Assembly (NCBI GenBank): GCA_029465975.1
Contig: CM055762.1
Span: 4,137,156-4,201,155 of the forward strand
Reading direction: 5' to 3'
Origin: Dallia pectoralis
Taxonomy: Eukaryota > Chordata > Actinopteri > Esociformes > Umbridae
Length of the DNA: 64,000 bases
Numbering within the stretch: position 1 is the first letter of the stretch; each line of letters opens with the position of its first letter. The notes under the pieces are model-generated. The model was not told where the DNA came from. It saw only the letters and a list, made by a program, of their open reading frames with translations, and searched no databases. The translations under genes were made by a program, and so were the position numbers. This document shows, in pieces, positions 47,691-60,024 of the stretch.

Positions 47691-50600
47691 GCGGAGGCTG
47701 TAAATCTCCCTAATCAATTACGGGACATAGCATGTGATTTCGGACACAACGGCGGACACAGCTCTTCTGGGATGAGGCCCGGCTGTGGGGGAGAGACCAG
47801 CTGTTCTATGGTGTCTTGGACACGGCCATTACAAGTCACATGGTTCCCAACGGGAACCCGGGTGGAACGCTGATGTCTCACCACAGATATGAATGTCTGG
47901 CCGCCAACCAGCGGAAGGAATCACTGTCTCTCTCTCTCTCTCTCTCTGTTTGTGTGCGAGGCCTGATTCGGTGTTGTCAGTTTCACAGCTTCTTTGTCGG
48001 CAGCTGTCAATTACCTTTTCGCGGTCGCCGGGGGCGAGTTTCTCCGGCACGGCACGCTTAAGCGCTCGGATAAATGAGGACGAGAGTGAAAACGCGCGCG
48101 GAAAGCGAAGGAGGTTCGGGGGTTTTAAAAGCGTGAAGGAGAACAATATAGAATTGCGAGGGGGGCTCTTAAAGGCGCAGTGCAGATCGGCGCGACATCG
48201 AGGGCTTTATCGCTTCATCCTGACACGGCCAGGGGAGCTGCAGTACATTAACGGCTGGCTGAGATAGTAAGTGTCTGCCTCGCGCTCCTCCACAATGCAG
48301 ATAAGCCCCTGCCGAGGCAACGATAGTGCTAGCTGGATGTCACGCACGTCCCATTGGCAGACAGGCACGTCTGCCACGCACGTCTGCCACGCACGTCTGA
48401 CACGCACGGCCCTTATTAGCGAAGGGAAGTAAATGGATTTAAGACAGTGGACAGTGAGACAGGTGGGTTAAAGAGGAAATAGATATTTAGCTTAGCATGC
48501 TCAGAGAGACGCCAAGAGGAGGGTTGGATGGAACAAGATGGGTTAGAGGGCTGGTTTAGAGGGCTGGTTTAGAGGGCTGTTTATATTGCTAGTTGGAGTG
48601 CTGGTTAGATTGCTGGTTAGAGGGCTGGGTTCGGTTGAAGTGCATGGAAGTCCAGGTATAGTGGGCCATGCTGGGTTTGAGAATCAGGGTTAGAGGCCAT
48701 AGAAATCCTAACCGAGTTAAACCAAAAACAACTCTAATTGTAGTCTGTAGCTGTGTAAACGAGCAGGAACACTTTGGTTGCTTTTGGGTCACCATCGCCT
48801 CGGCTCGTCCCCAAGTCAATCCCCATGTGAGAACCTGCAGTCATCTCCCTATCCACACCGGGTGCAAGTCGCCATCACAGCGAGCCCAGGGCTTGTTTTT
48901 CAACGAGCCGCCGCCTTGTTTGTGTAGTTATTTTTACGGTGGAGCCGGGTCTGTGTCGGGCCGAACCCGGTCCCCTGTGGAGCGCCATCCTGCCCGCACA
49001 CAATGCGAGGTGGTAGCTCTTCCTTGACAGAGCACAGCCTCACGTGGCTACAGGCCAGCCGACACGTGCACGTGAAAAGGAAGAGAAAAAAGACCCCGGC
49101 ATAAATTAAGACGCTGACATGAAAGCAGCACACTGTAATTGTGGGGGTGGGGGTTCTGGCCACGGGCCCTCGCGGGGGTCTGTTAGTAAATTGAGAGTTT
49201 AAGGGGAAACCGAGGCATCCAAATATCTAAACACGTCCTTTGGATCCAGTGGCCTTTGATGCCTGGCTCCGCCTCTTTTTCTCTCTCCGCCCCTCTCTCT
49301 CTCTCTATCTCTGTCTCTCCCACACACAGGAGCCATTTTGACGCCTTTCTGCGGTAGACAGAGAAAGGCCAGGTTTGAGGGTCTCCCCCTGCTCACGCCA
49401 CACACCAACGTGCTGGTTTGGTAATTAAAAGTGGCGTCTTTCTTCCTGCCATATTTCATCCGCGTCCATACGCCCCGCTCGAACCCAGGTTCCGGCTCTT
49501 TGAAATGGATATCGTATCAGTTTCCGTACCCAACAAGTCGACGACTGCCCCGAAAAAACCCCAAGGCGAGTGCCCCTCCCAGAGCGGGTCTGAGTCGCAA
49601 ATCGGTCATGTTATGAAGTAGTGAAGGGCTTTGAGAGGGGTCAGTCCTTTATCCTCCTCGATGCCAGAACCTAGCCACCGACAAAATATACAGAAGTTTT
49701 GGAACACTTGCTATTGTCATATTCTTGTACTTTTCAAAATGGTTTCATATCTATTAAAATCACAGAGAAGATCATGTAAATTACGGAAATGTCTAATTCT
49801 AAAAATAATCAATTCTGGAGAAACGGGTGTTATGAGAAACTTATGCAGTGGGAACATGTGATGTAGTTTCAGTTCTATACTTAGACTTTGAATTCCGTGC
49901 CTTCCGTGAATCTGCAATTCATTCATATCTATATATTTTTTTGGAATGGTTATTTTTTATTTGGAACACAGTACACATTTTAAAACACAACAAGCCAGTA
50001 CAATTGACACCTTTCAAATAAAATTTGCAGATTCATTCCTTTACCTTCCCTTTTGACTTTTTACTATAGCACTTTCACCGTTGACAATTTGCTTTATTGT
50101 AAACCAGAAACAGCCAAAAAGAAATGCCTATTGCTATTGACTACGCCGATAACATAATAGAGGATGGGTAAAGCGTGTAAAGCACGGTGCGGAATGTCTT
50201 GACAGAGTATGTACGTGGCACCAACATGGCACTGTTTATCTTACGACGGTTGAAGCGAGCCGAGCGGACCGAGATATAATGTGCAGTCGAAGGAGGAAAT
50301 GGCACGAGGTCAGGACCTGTAGTGGACCTGGTTTTAACCTCTCTCTATCCCTTTGTTCTTTATCCCCCTATCAAGCTGTGCTGCGGATGTGAAAGTGTGT
50401 GTGTGTGTGTGTGTGTGTAGAAGCATGCATTTTCTATGTTATGTGTCACCCCACAGCGGTGTTGTCTCGATCAGTGGTGTCTTAATTACGTATCCTGTTT
50501 ACAACCTATTGTGTTTCATTTCAGCACGTAGCACATCTCTCCCCGAGCCCCACCCCCCACATCTCTCCCCCGGTCCCTCCCCAGCCTTCCCCACCTCTCT

Positions 50601-51689
50601 GCTTCTCTTCCCTGGCAGTGTGCGAAGGCCTCTAATACTAGCATGGTACTGGTTTCTCCAGGCCAAACCCCTCGTCCTGTTGGCTAGCTTGGCGTAGGTT
50701 AGCCCAACTTAGCCTCCCTTCTCCATAAAATGAACAGGATGTTATTTTGTTGAGTTTTACCCTCAAGCCAACGTGCAACCAATTAAATGTGACTATGTCA
50801 TTGGAATTCGTTTCTGTGAGTGAATGAAAACGGCATGGACTTCCTTTACGACAATTACTTTTTGGCCAAATCCTGTCTGTTTTCCACACCGACTTAAATT
50901 ATTATTATTGTCATTCGCCAAATGAAGTGGAAGCACCGTTCATTTAAATCCCATGATTTTTATTCAAGGTTTTGCCAGGAGTAAGAACTGTAAGTAAGGC
51001 TGTGGGCTTAGATTTAGAAAAACACACACACAGAAAACACTCTTTCAAACCACAGTTTATGGATTTTGGTTTTGCAAACAGCAGTGTAGAAGTCAGCATC
51101 ATGTTTACTGCATGTGATTTATGCTAAGCATTTCATTCTGTTAATAATACGCACGTCTATTGGACGTATAACGACCGAGCTGGAATATCGGGATTTCTGG
51201 GGAAACCGAGAGGATATAATGTGAACCTCCGGGTCAAAGGCACATTAAGTTGGCCTACGCGGCTTTCCGTACATTTGGTAATGACATCCGGGGGAATGGC
51301 GTTGATATGCATGTGAACTCCAGACCCCAGAACCTCCGCAGTCAGGGTTTCATTAATATCATGTGATCGAGCGGAACATTAGAGAATAAAGCGCAGAACG
51401 AGATGACATACAGTATGTACGGCGGACGGCGGATTTAAAGCGTAATGCAATCAACCGGCCTCGCCCGCTGAGACCTCGCCGTCACGAGGGGCGACATTTT
51501 GATGTCCGGCGTCTCCGGCTCACGGGCTGGGGTTGCACGCGGCGAACGGTTCTGCTTTTAAGTGGCGAGGTCGTTAAGCGATTGTCGTGGGTGTCCCTCC
51601 GCCCGAGATGACGTAAACAGTCGCCCGCACTCAGGAAGTGAACGGGCTCTGACAGAAAGAGGGGGGAGGATCAGTGTCTCTTTAAAGTC

Positions 51690-51950
51690 TCAGACCGCCT
51701 GGTTATTTTCAGAAGCAGCTGAGAGCCCATCACTTTTTATTAGCTTAATAAATCACCTTTGTTGTCAATCAAGCCGTAGAGAATAATTGGATATGGTTGA
51801 AGCCTTGCGTGATGGATTATAAATCATTCAAGATTAAATTAAAAGATAATGCACAAACTTAATGGTTTGTGTTTTGCAGTCTAAATTGCCTCGGAGCAGT
51901 GCTGTTTTCCAGCTTTATTGCTTGCAGTTTTTCTTTTCTCTAAAACCCTG
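51690..51950. promoter_or_regulatory. Candidate conserved enhancer-like block
   Basis: Repeat-poor AT-rich block with TTTTTATTAGCTTAATAAAT, CACCTTTGTTGTCAATCAAG (SOX-type ACAAAG on the reverse strand), GAATAATTGG, GATGGATTATAAATC and GATTAAATTAAAAG. Called by eye; among the stronger intronic candidates. Confidence 0.38.
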
Positions 51951-53175
51951 CCCATTCCGGACCTTTTATCGTTTAACGGCCCCGGTGAAGTTTAACACTG
52001 CGCTTGGTTGGCTATGGCTGATTTAGTTTTTTTCTGTGTGTGTGTGTGTGTGTGTACAGTCATGTTGACATGAGCGCTTGTCGGTCACGCCTCCCGTCCA
52101 GCCCACGGGTCGAACGTTTGAATTCCGCTCTGCTTTTGACATTTCGCCCGGGCAATATCCGAAGCAATCAGACGCATCGCGTAAGCCAATCCGGAGCGCC
52201 GTCAGACGACCGAATGGGAATAAACAAACATCTCTGCATTAGACCGAGGTGGGCCAGAGGAACGCGCCCGCAGATTAGATCTGACACGGTCTCAGACCGA
52301 CCGGCCCAGACCCACCTCTCAGGTGTTCCAGCTCTCTATCCACCCCTCTCCTTCCGCCTTCGCACAAATAGAGGATGCGCTCTGCCAAAAAGCGAAAGAG
52401 ACAAGAGTTAGCGCGCGCGGACAAGTGCGCGCTCGCGCGTGCGTGTGTGTGTTTAAGCTTGAGCGCAAAGAAAGCGAGAGAGACAGAGGTAGCGAGTGAA
52501 GGCTATATTGTCCAGATTAGCGGCAGAACCGGCCGCTTGTCCTCCCGTCCGTTGGCGTTCTGACAGAACCGGGCATTATCATAATCGTCTCCCGTCTACA
52601 TGACGGGACGTTAAAGCGATGCTGTCGTTTTATTTACGGGCGGGTCGTCCCCCGTCTCCCCCGTGGCCTCGGCGCTAACTTCCCGGGCCGAGCCCGTCCG
52701 ACTGGGTCAAATGACATCTTTTGATCAGGGCTGTCTAAAGAGATCAGAGGAGATTGGCAGGTAATGGATACCCAGTGACAAACCAAATCTAGAGCGGAGC
52801 CGGGAGCCGCGATCTAGCGCCGAGCCGGCTGCCACTTCCCCATTAGGACGGCGTCCCCCCAGCCCCCCGCCCCTCCTCCCGGGGACGGCAGACTGACATC
52901 TCCGCAGACCACCTAAATCACAAAGCCGGGCGGTCTTAACACTGGGTATTATGGCTTGGAAATAGCTATTATTTCCCCTCTAACATTTTTGTTAGGGTCT
53001 GTGTGTGTGTCTGTATGTGGCCGGGTGTGTGTGCTTTTGCCTGTGCGCGCCGTGCGTTTGCGTGTGTGTGCAGGTGCGAGACAGAGGCTCGTGTTTACGA
53101 TGTTCAGGTCTACGTAGTGTATTTTCCATTGGCCTTTGCCTCGATTCACCGTTAGTTTGCCGTCATCTGTGTGTG

Positions 53176-53466
53176 TGTGTGTGTGTGTGTGTAGTCATAC
53201 CAGTGTTTGAGTCATTAGTGTGAGTGTATTCATATGTGTGTGTGTGTGTGTGTGTATGGTTACTGTGTGTGTATGGTTACTGTGTGTGTGTGTGTGGTTA
53301 CTGTGTGTGTGTGTGGTTACTGTGTGTGTGTGTGTGTGTGTGTGTATGGTTACTGTGTGTGTGTGTGTGTGTGTGTGGTTACTGTGTGTGTGTGTGTGGT
53401 TACTGTGTGTGTGTGTGGTTACTGTGTGTGTGTGTGTGTGGTTACTGTGTGTGTGTGTGTGTGTGG
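53176..53466. repeat. Compound GT minisatellite with GGTTACT separators
   Basis: GT tracts of 10-28 bp are separated by GGTTACT (sometimes ATGGTTACT), about 10 times. The frames on both strands are artefacts. Confidence 0.95.
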
Positions 53467-54059
53467 ATGCACACTTCATGTCTACAGAGAGAGAACAACC
53501 ATGCCCCAGGGACCGCAGCAAGCCAGATCTGTTCTCATCCATTACCCAGCACTCTCTCTAATGGGCGAGCGACACAGTCCTGTGATTCTGTTCTGAGCGG
53601 GGGGTTGGGGGCGTATGGCACGCACGCCAACGGAGGACAACGAGAGCCCGGCCACAGCTGAAACGATGTGTCCTGTTCGGCTTTAACCCCCCCCGCCCCC
53701 TTCCCCCTTGGGAACGCCAGGCGTGACCTCTGGTTGTCCCGCGCTTCAGGAATGCGACGGCTCCGAGTGGTGCCCATCTGAATGAGAAAGGCAAGGCCGC
53801 CGGATAATTTGCTCGAGACCGTCGCCCCGGCTTCATAATAGCGAACGCGCGGCCTGGAAGCCATGCCGAGGCACAGCTTAAAAGACCCCCCCACCTCACA
53901 CACACACACACACACACATGCTCCCATCAAAATGTCAGGGGGTGATTCCACCGGCCGCGTCCCATGGACAGAGCATCAGTAGGCAGCAATAGATGTTTAG
54001 GAAGTCAATTATCACCTCCCCCTTTCTCCCTCCCTCCCTCCCTCCCACACCTCCCTGGG

Positions 54060-54225
54060 AGGCAGAATACAGTCCTCTGGAAGATTCGATGGATATGAAT
54101 GGGTCCCCATTCAGTGGGAATGTTTAATTTATGATGAAGTTCACTGTGAACCAGCGGTTTGTGCATTGGGACTTCCAGACACAGGCTGTCATTGATGTCG
54201 GCTGAGCAGTTGAAAACGCCACAAC
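54060..54225. promoter_or_regulatory. Candidate conserved non-coding block
   Basis: Repeat-poor block with TGTTTAATTTATGATGAAG and GGCTGTCATTGATGTCGGC, next to a CT-rich repeat. Called by eye. Confidence 0.25.
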
Positions 54226-55054
54226 GCCAGTTAGGGCAGCAGTGTGAATCCCGACGTCTGCATTCGAGCGTTCGGGTTTAACGTCTAACTGTCGCCGGCC
54301 TACAGGGGGCGTTCATCTAAAACGGTCGCTCGGACGAGATGGGCGGCGACGAAAAACGCACGCTCTAGTGGCGCCTCTCCGCTCCGGTTGGGTTTGCGGT
54401 CATTCTTCTACGACAGACTTACCGCAAAAACCGAGCATCTCCTGGTTCTGTTATTCTTTAGTGCGTCTAGTTGGGTGTGGCGATGGATAGGGTCCTCCTA
54501 TTGGTTCAGCTGATGTGGCGGCACGGGGAAGCACCCGCAGGTGCTTCAACCGGCAGGCACACGCCCCAGGTACGCTGTCAGACACTCTCCAGCTGAGTGC
54601 CATTGAGCAGCCGATTAGCCGCGATTAGCCCCCCCTCCCGCGGAAAGTTTTATTTTTTTCTTGCAGTCTCGCATGCTGGTTCTCTTGTCTCGTTCTACCG
54701 CTCCGTCTTTCTCTCGCGTTTCTCGTTTTGTCTCCGTCTCATTCTCAGACACGTTGCTGTTTTCGTCTATCCAAATAGGGCCTGGTGGTCTGTGTGGAGA
54801 TGGCCCAGGTGGGTGGGTGTCTGTCGGGAGGAAGCTGGAGAGGGAGGGTTGGTTAGATTAGCCTTTCCTTTCAGAGGGAACGTTCACTTGTAGCCTTGGA
54901 GGGTCGGGCTCCATTCGTCAGGCGTCTGGGTCGATGGGGCGTCTCTCCGCAAATCGATGGCACGCCTCGTCGATTCTTCGCCTTCATCCCTCCCTGAACT
55001 CCGATCGCTCGATCAGGCACCGGCCAGCAATGCCCCCTTAGCATCTCACTGCCG

Positions 55055-55071
55055 CACACACACACACGCAC

Positions 55072-55102
<31 letters not shown>
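55055..55102. repeat. (CA)n microsatellite
   Basis: CA dinucleotides with a few CG interruptions. Confidence 0.93.
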
Positions 55103-55280
55103 GAAGAACCGACATTAAAATACCCATGGCATCCGCAACTATTTGTCTGCGCATGTCAAATCACAATACTTAAGCATTAATGATCTCCGATTCAATTAAC
55201 TTCATTAACTGGGGGTCAGGGTAGGATCTAATCAGAGGGTGGGACCCTGACAAGGTCCGCCTCCACCTCCTCTACTTCCT

Positions 55281-55892
55281 TATAGCAGTGTATGCTCCAA
55301 CCTATAGCGGTATAGGCTCCACCCTATAGCGGTATAGGCTCCACCCTATAGCAGTATAGGCTCCACCCTATAGCAGTATAGGCTCCACCCTATAGCAGTA
55401 TAGGCTCCACCCTATAGCAGTATAGGCTCCACCCTATAGCAGTATAGGCTCCACCCTATAGCAGTATAGGCTCCACCCTATAGTGCTGTATGCTCCACCG
55501 TATAGCAGTATAGGCTCCACCCTATAGCAGTGTATGCTCCACCCTATAGCGGTATAGGCTCCACCCTATAGCAGTATAGGCTCCACCCTATAGCAGTATA
55601 GGCTCCACCCTATAGTGCTGTATGCTCCACCGTATAGCAGTATAGGCTCCACCCTATAGCAGTATAGGCTCCACCCTATAGCGGTGTATGCTCCACCCTA
55701 TAGCGGTGTATGCTCCACCCTATAGCAGTATAGGCTCCACCCTATAGCAGTATAGGCTCCACCCTATAGCAGTATAGGCTCCACCCTATAGCGGGTGTGC
55801 TCCACCCTATAGCAGTATAGGCTCCACCCTATAGCGGTGTATGCTCCACCCTATAGCAGTATAGGCTCCACCCTATAGCGGTGTATGCTCCA
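55281..55892. repeat. 22-bp minisatellite, about 28 copies
   Basis: The unit TATAGCAGTATAGGCTCCAC followed by CC is repeated head to tail, with variants GCGGTG, TGCTGT and TATGCTCC. Each unit contains two TATAG motifs. Confidence 0.95.
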
Positions 55893-56129
55893 AGCTACTA
55901 GACGTTCTCCATCTCAAAGTTAATGTCTTACCTTGCCTTTTTCACATCCCAGTAACCTTTCGGTGCCCTTGTGTTTTCACCTTGACTCTGCAAGGTATCT
56001 TTTATTTTTTACTTGAGGTGTATTTGATTGGTTGCCCTGGTTGTTGTGTCCTGCTTTTCCCTTAAGCAATGCTCCCGTGAGACAGTCCTGGGAATCTCTG
56101 TTGAATCTCTACTGCCAAATCCTAGTACT

Positions 56130-56310
56130 AACCATTAGTGTAACAGAGACCCCAATTATGGGTTTTACCCTAAACCTAACTCCTGAAAAGAAAAATGCCC
56201 TTTTCCTTGTGCATTGGGCATTGGCTGAAAATGGGGACAAATCGTCTAGTTTTACGATCTTTGTGAGGACTTCTGTGAACACACACACACACACACACAC
56301 ACACAGTGTC
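56130..56310. repeat. Fish microsatellite-associated dispersed repeat relic
   Basis: The segment carries CCCTAAACCTAA, GGGGACAAATCG, TTTTACGATCTTTGTGAGGA and then a (CA)n tract at 56,280-56,305. Together these match, from memory, a dispersed fish repeat with telomere-like CCTAA words, GTCCTCACAAAG and an attached CA microsatellite. Confidence 0.45.
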
Positions 56311-59300
56311 TCATACATTCCAAACTTCCCCTCATCAACAGTTTTGTAAACATACTGTACAAGAAAACCGGTGAAAATGATGTGTCTGTGACATTAGTAA
56401 GGATGATAAACTGTTTCCCTGAAGCGTTTCTATTGGCCAAAATGACCCCTGTATGTTTGTATTGACTTGTATACAGTAGAGTCAACCAGAATTGACCGTG
56501 TATGCAAATAACTTTTTCTGAATGAAATTGCACAGGAATGGATGTAATCGCTGACATGATCTGCAACAATTGTGAAAAAGGAATTTAATTTGAAACAAAT
56601 TGACGATACCTCAGGTTAAGATTTACAGTCAAACCTACATTACACTTGGAACTAACTTGGTATCCCACGGACAAGAGGCAGGACGGAAATACATTGTGGG
56701 TTCAGTCCCGGATTGTTTGAATACGGAAGCCTTTTGATAGAGTTGAATTGGTTATGTTGATAAGTAAACCGATCCTTCTACGATCTGAGGTTCCAATCTC
56801 GAAAGCACACGTTTCTCACCCGTTTCAAAGGGCCTTTCTCACCGGGTCTTCTCTCTTGATATCCCTCTGAAAATGAGATCAAACCTCCTCTATTCCTCTC
56901 GGCTGCCAATTAATTCTGGTTATTTTCCCCCACTATCTCCATTCCTCGCCACCCATCCCTTTTCCTAATTAAAAGAGCACCTGCGTGGCGAAGCACTTGG
57001 TCCAGGCGGCCTCCAGCAGCCTAAGAGGACCCTGGGCTAAAAACTCAATATTGGAACAGATATCCACGGCCACTTCAGGGGCCCTGTGGCCTGGCATGAG
57101 TCCAGGGGCGAGATGCTCCCTGTGTGGCCACAGTCTTGAGGTCTTTCCAAGATCTTGCCCGGCTGGCTGGCTGGCACCCCCCACACCACCCTCGACCACC
57201 TCCACAATCTATTCCTGTCCTTCTCTCTCAAGCTACGGCTACGTTCCGGGCCCGACAGCTAAGGTGAAGGTAGTACCTGTGTACCGTACGCGCTCCGGTC
57301 CGAGTCAGTCGCGTGCGACACGCACGCACGTAGGGCACCGCGTGATGTTTTGCACGGTCACGACCGCTTTCTCGTTCAGTGTCGCCGTCTGTCTGTGACG
57401 CGCACGCTGACGCCTTTAAACCAGGTTGGAGTTCAATCTGTCAAGTTCAAGGTCAGCAAAGGTTTCTGTTGCACCCCGTCGGTTCGCCAGGGAGTGCAAT
57501 GCGAGGTCCGGTGGAACAATGACTTGGCACCGGCGCAGATATCCGCGTATTATTCCAGCCTCTCACCCGGGCTTTCGCTCACACGTTTTTTTATCGCATT
57601 CAAATAAGTGTCGCAATCATGTTTAAGGTGAACTAGGCATTTATATTTAGTACGACGGCAAAGGTTTCGCGGATCATTTATGGGCTTAGGTGTAAACGTG
57701 TCTGTATCGTATGCCACCCCCACCACCACCACCCCACACCCCCCCGTCACCGTGTGTTTTAATTACATTTAACAGCTTTAAGTCCAGCTTGTATTTTGAG
57801 GAGAGACATTTCACATGGGTGTTTGGCCTTGATGTGAGTGCTGTTCTAACTGCTTCCCCGGCACAGGCATTGTTCTCTTGAACAGCTGTCGTTTTGGTTG
57901 ATTCAGAACAGATGGCCCTCTGCATGTACATGTGTGTGCTTGAGCCCGAGCACCCACGCGCATGTTCCTGAATGCGCGCGTGTGTGTGTGTGTTTGCACT
58001 GCACGACCAGGGCGCCTGTTACGCTGTGTGGTGTTCGGTTACATTTTTGAAGATATCCACCCTTTTAGCTACTCAGTGTTTCGTTTGTGCTTTTACAGAA
58101 CACGAGCGCGGTCGCATCTGTCCACAAAACAGCACGTGTCGCCTATAAGTAATGTGTCTTAATTGGAAGGTGCTTTCTTTACTGGACAACTACAACAACC
58201 ATCAGGGCCCTTGTGACAAGGATGCGTCTCGGCTATCCTCTAGAGACACACGCTCAACGTTTCAATCGAACATTCCCAAAATAATTGACGCTACTATACA
58301 TCTCTCCTGCAGTCCAGGTGTCGCCTTGGGCCTGTCAACGTGCTTTATGTGGAACGCGTTCGTACATATTAGCGCGCTCAACGTTACTGGCCGGCCCAGT
58401 GCTAATGTGTGATATTGAGCACTTAGCGGCCCGCTCGTTCAGGTCACAGAGAGCGCCGCGAGCCTGTGGGGTTTTCACTGTAGCCCGGCGGCGGGAAGTT
58501 ACAGCTTGTACCAGCACATCTGTTTATCCCACGACGTCACACACACACACACACACACTGCCAAAGGCAACCATATAAATGGCGCAGACAGTGACTGAGG
58601 TTTTCCCCGTGTCTCGGCTGATGCGGCGCTTACACCTTCGCTTCCTCGCCGAGACAGAAGTCTGCGGCGGGCTGTCGCCGTGCGAGACATGACAGCCGGG
58701 TTCCGGAACCAGATGCCGGTTTTCACTTAAAGGATAAAACTGCACCTTCCCGAGAGCGGTGGAAAATGCAAATGCGCTACAGTTATTATATTTGTTTGCT
58801 ATAAGCATTTATTCACACGAGCAAAAGTAAAAAAGACAACAACTGTGTTATTTGCATCTGTGAAGTTGGATAGGCATTTAAAAACGGGAACACCCAGTGC
58901 TGTCAGATCTAGTGTCCCGTATGAAAACCTATTCATACGCAGCTTATAGTTTATGTCGCGACCATTGAGATCATTCCCACTCAGGTGACCTTTAAACTGT
59001 TGATAGACGATTTCTGCACCGACCCACCACGCTCAGTGTCATTCCTAACTGTTGTTTACATACCTGGACGATGACTGATGGGAAGTTGGGAATCAGGTGC
59101 GGCTAGGAATGTAAGAAATCACCCCCGCGTCCCGTCTGCCATATATCCTGGTCTCCCGGCCCACCGGTTTCCGAAACCCTCGATCACTAAATAATGTGCG
59201 TTGGCGCCGAGCTCCAAAGTGTTCCGTTCATTTGCGTATTTACGTTTTACTGCGATTCACATTTTATTGTTTTAAACGGGAGGGATTTGAATATAAATTG

Positions 59301-59479
59301 AAAGCATGCACTCCGGGCTAAACTGTAAATAATAACTAAACTTTCTAATCTTTCGTAATTGAAGCAAATGTGTTTTGTTCGGAGAGATTTGTCGGTCGAA
59401 ACGTACACAGATTCATTTTTATTTTACGCGAAGGCGAGCCTATGGCGGGTAATGAGTGAAAATGCATGCTTAATTTAAA

Positions 59480-59700
59480 TGGTGAGCGTGTCTGTTAGGA
59501 AATGCATCAGAGGCTGAAGAAGAAGCGTTAGACATATTAATTGACAGACAGGAACTGCTGTCTCGGAGGTTGATACAAGTAATTTATTACTTCAGAAACG
59601 AATGCCACCTCCAGAATGTGCTTCATTAATTTCAAATTTAGTTTTAATTTCAAGCTGTTGCCCCTTGAGAAGAACAAGGCGGCAAGTTGTGTTTGAAGAG
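59480..59700. promoter_or_regulatory. Candidate conserved block close to exon 2
   Basis: Repeat-poor block about 330 bp before the exon 2 acceptor with CATATTAATTGACAGACAGG (a TALE-type TTGACAG core), AAGTAATTTATTACTTC (a palindrome), TTCATTAATTTC and AGTTTTAATTTC. Called by eye as an enhancer or splicing-linked element. Confidence 0.36.
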
Positions 59701-60024
59701 ACATTTTTTTTCTATCCCTCTTCTTTCTGCCTGTCTTTCTCTGCAGTAAGAACAAAAGGGGAGGGTGGCGGAAGTTTATTCCGTTTGGAAAGGACGTAAA
59801 TGCAGTGGGGAAGTGGAAATGGAATTACAGCAACAGTTTATGATATGAAGTGGTCTTGTCTATGATTGCTTTGTTTTCTCTGATATGGGAAAAATACATT
59901 TAGTGTTTTCAATTTCGTCAATTGTCTGATTTGCAAGGCATTGCAAAAATGCCACTTTGGAGATCTTCATCGGTAGCCATTTTAATAACATCATCTCCAT
60001 TTCTCTCTCTCTGTGTTTCCTTAG

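Larger units (their letters stand above)
32979..60024 (+). other. tshz3: tshz3 intron (27,046 bp, phase 1)
   Basis: The intron begins GTACGG at 32,979 and ends TTTCCTTAG at 60,024 after a CT-rich tract. It separates the tiny exon 1 from the one large coding exon, the usual teashirt arrangement. I saw no further coding exon in it. It contains repeat-poor ATTA-rich blocks resembling developmental enhancers (listed separately), CA/GT microsatellites, and minisatellites at 37.5, 41.96, 46.2, 53.2 and 55.3 kb. The remaining stretches are unique-looking sequence in which I recognise nothing specific. Confidence 0.88.

Noticed and set aside
59922..60024. Start of the tshz3 protein at ATG 59,922
   Set aside because: A strong AG acceptor at 60,024 and the matching phase-1 donor after MPRRKQQAPRRAA give the family's known N-terminus; the upstream part is intronic.
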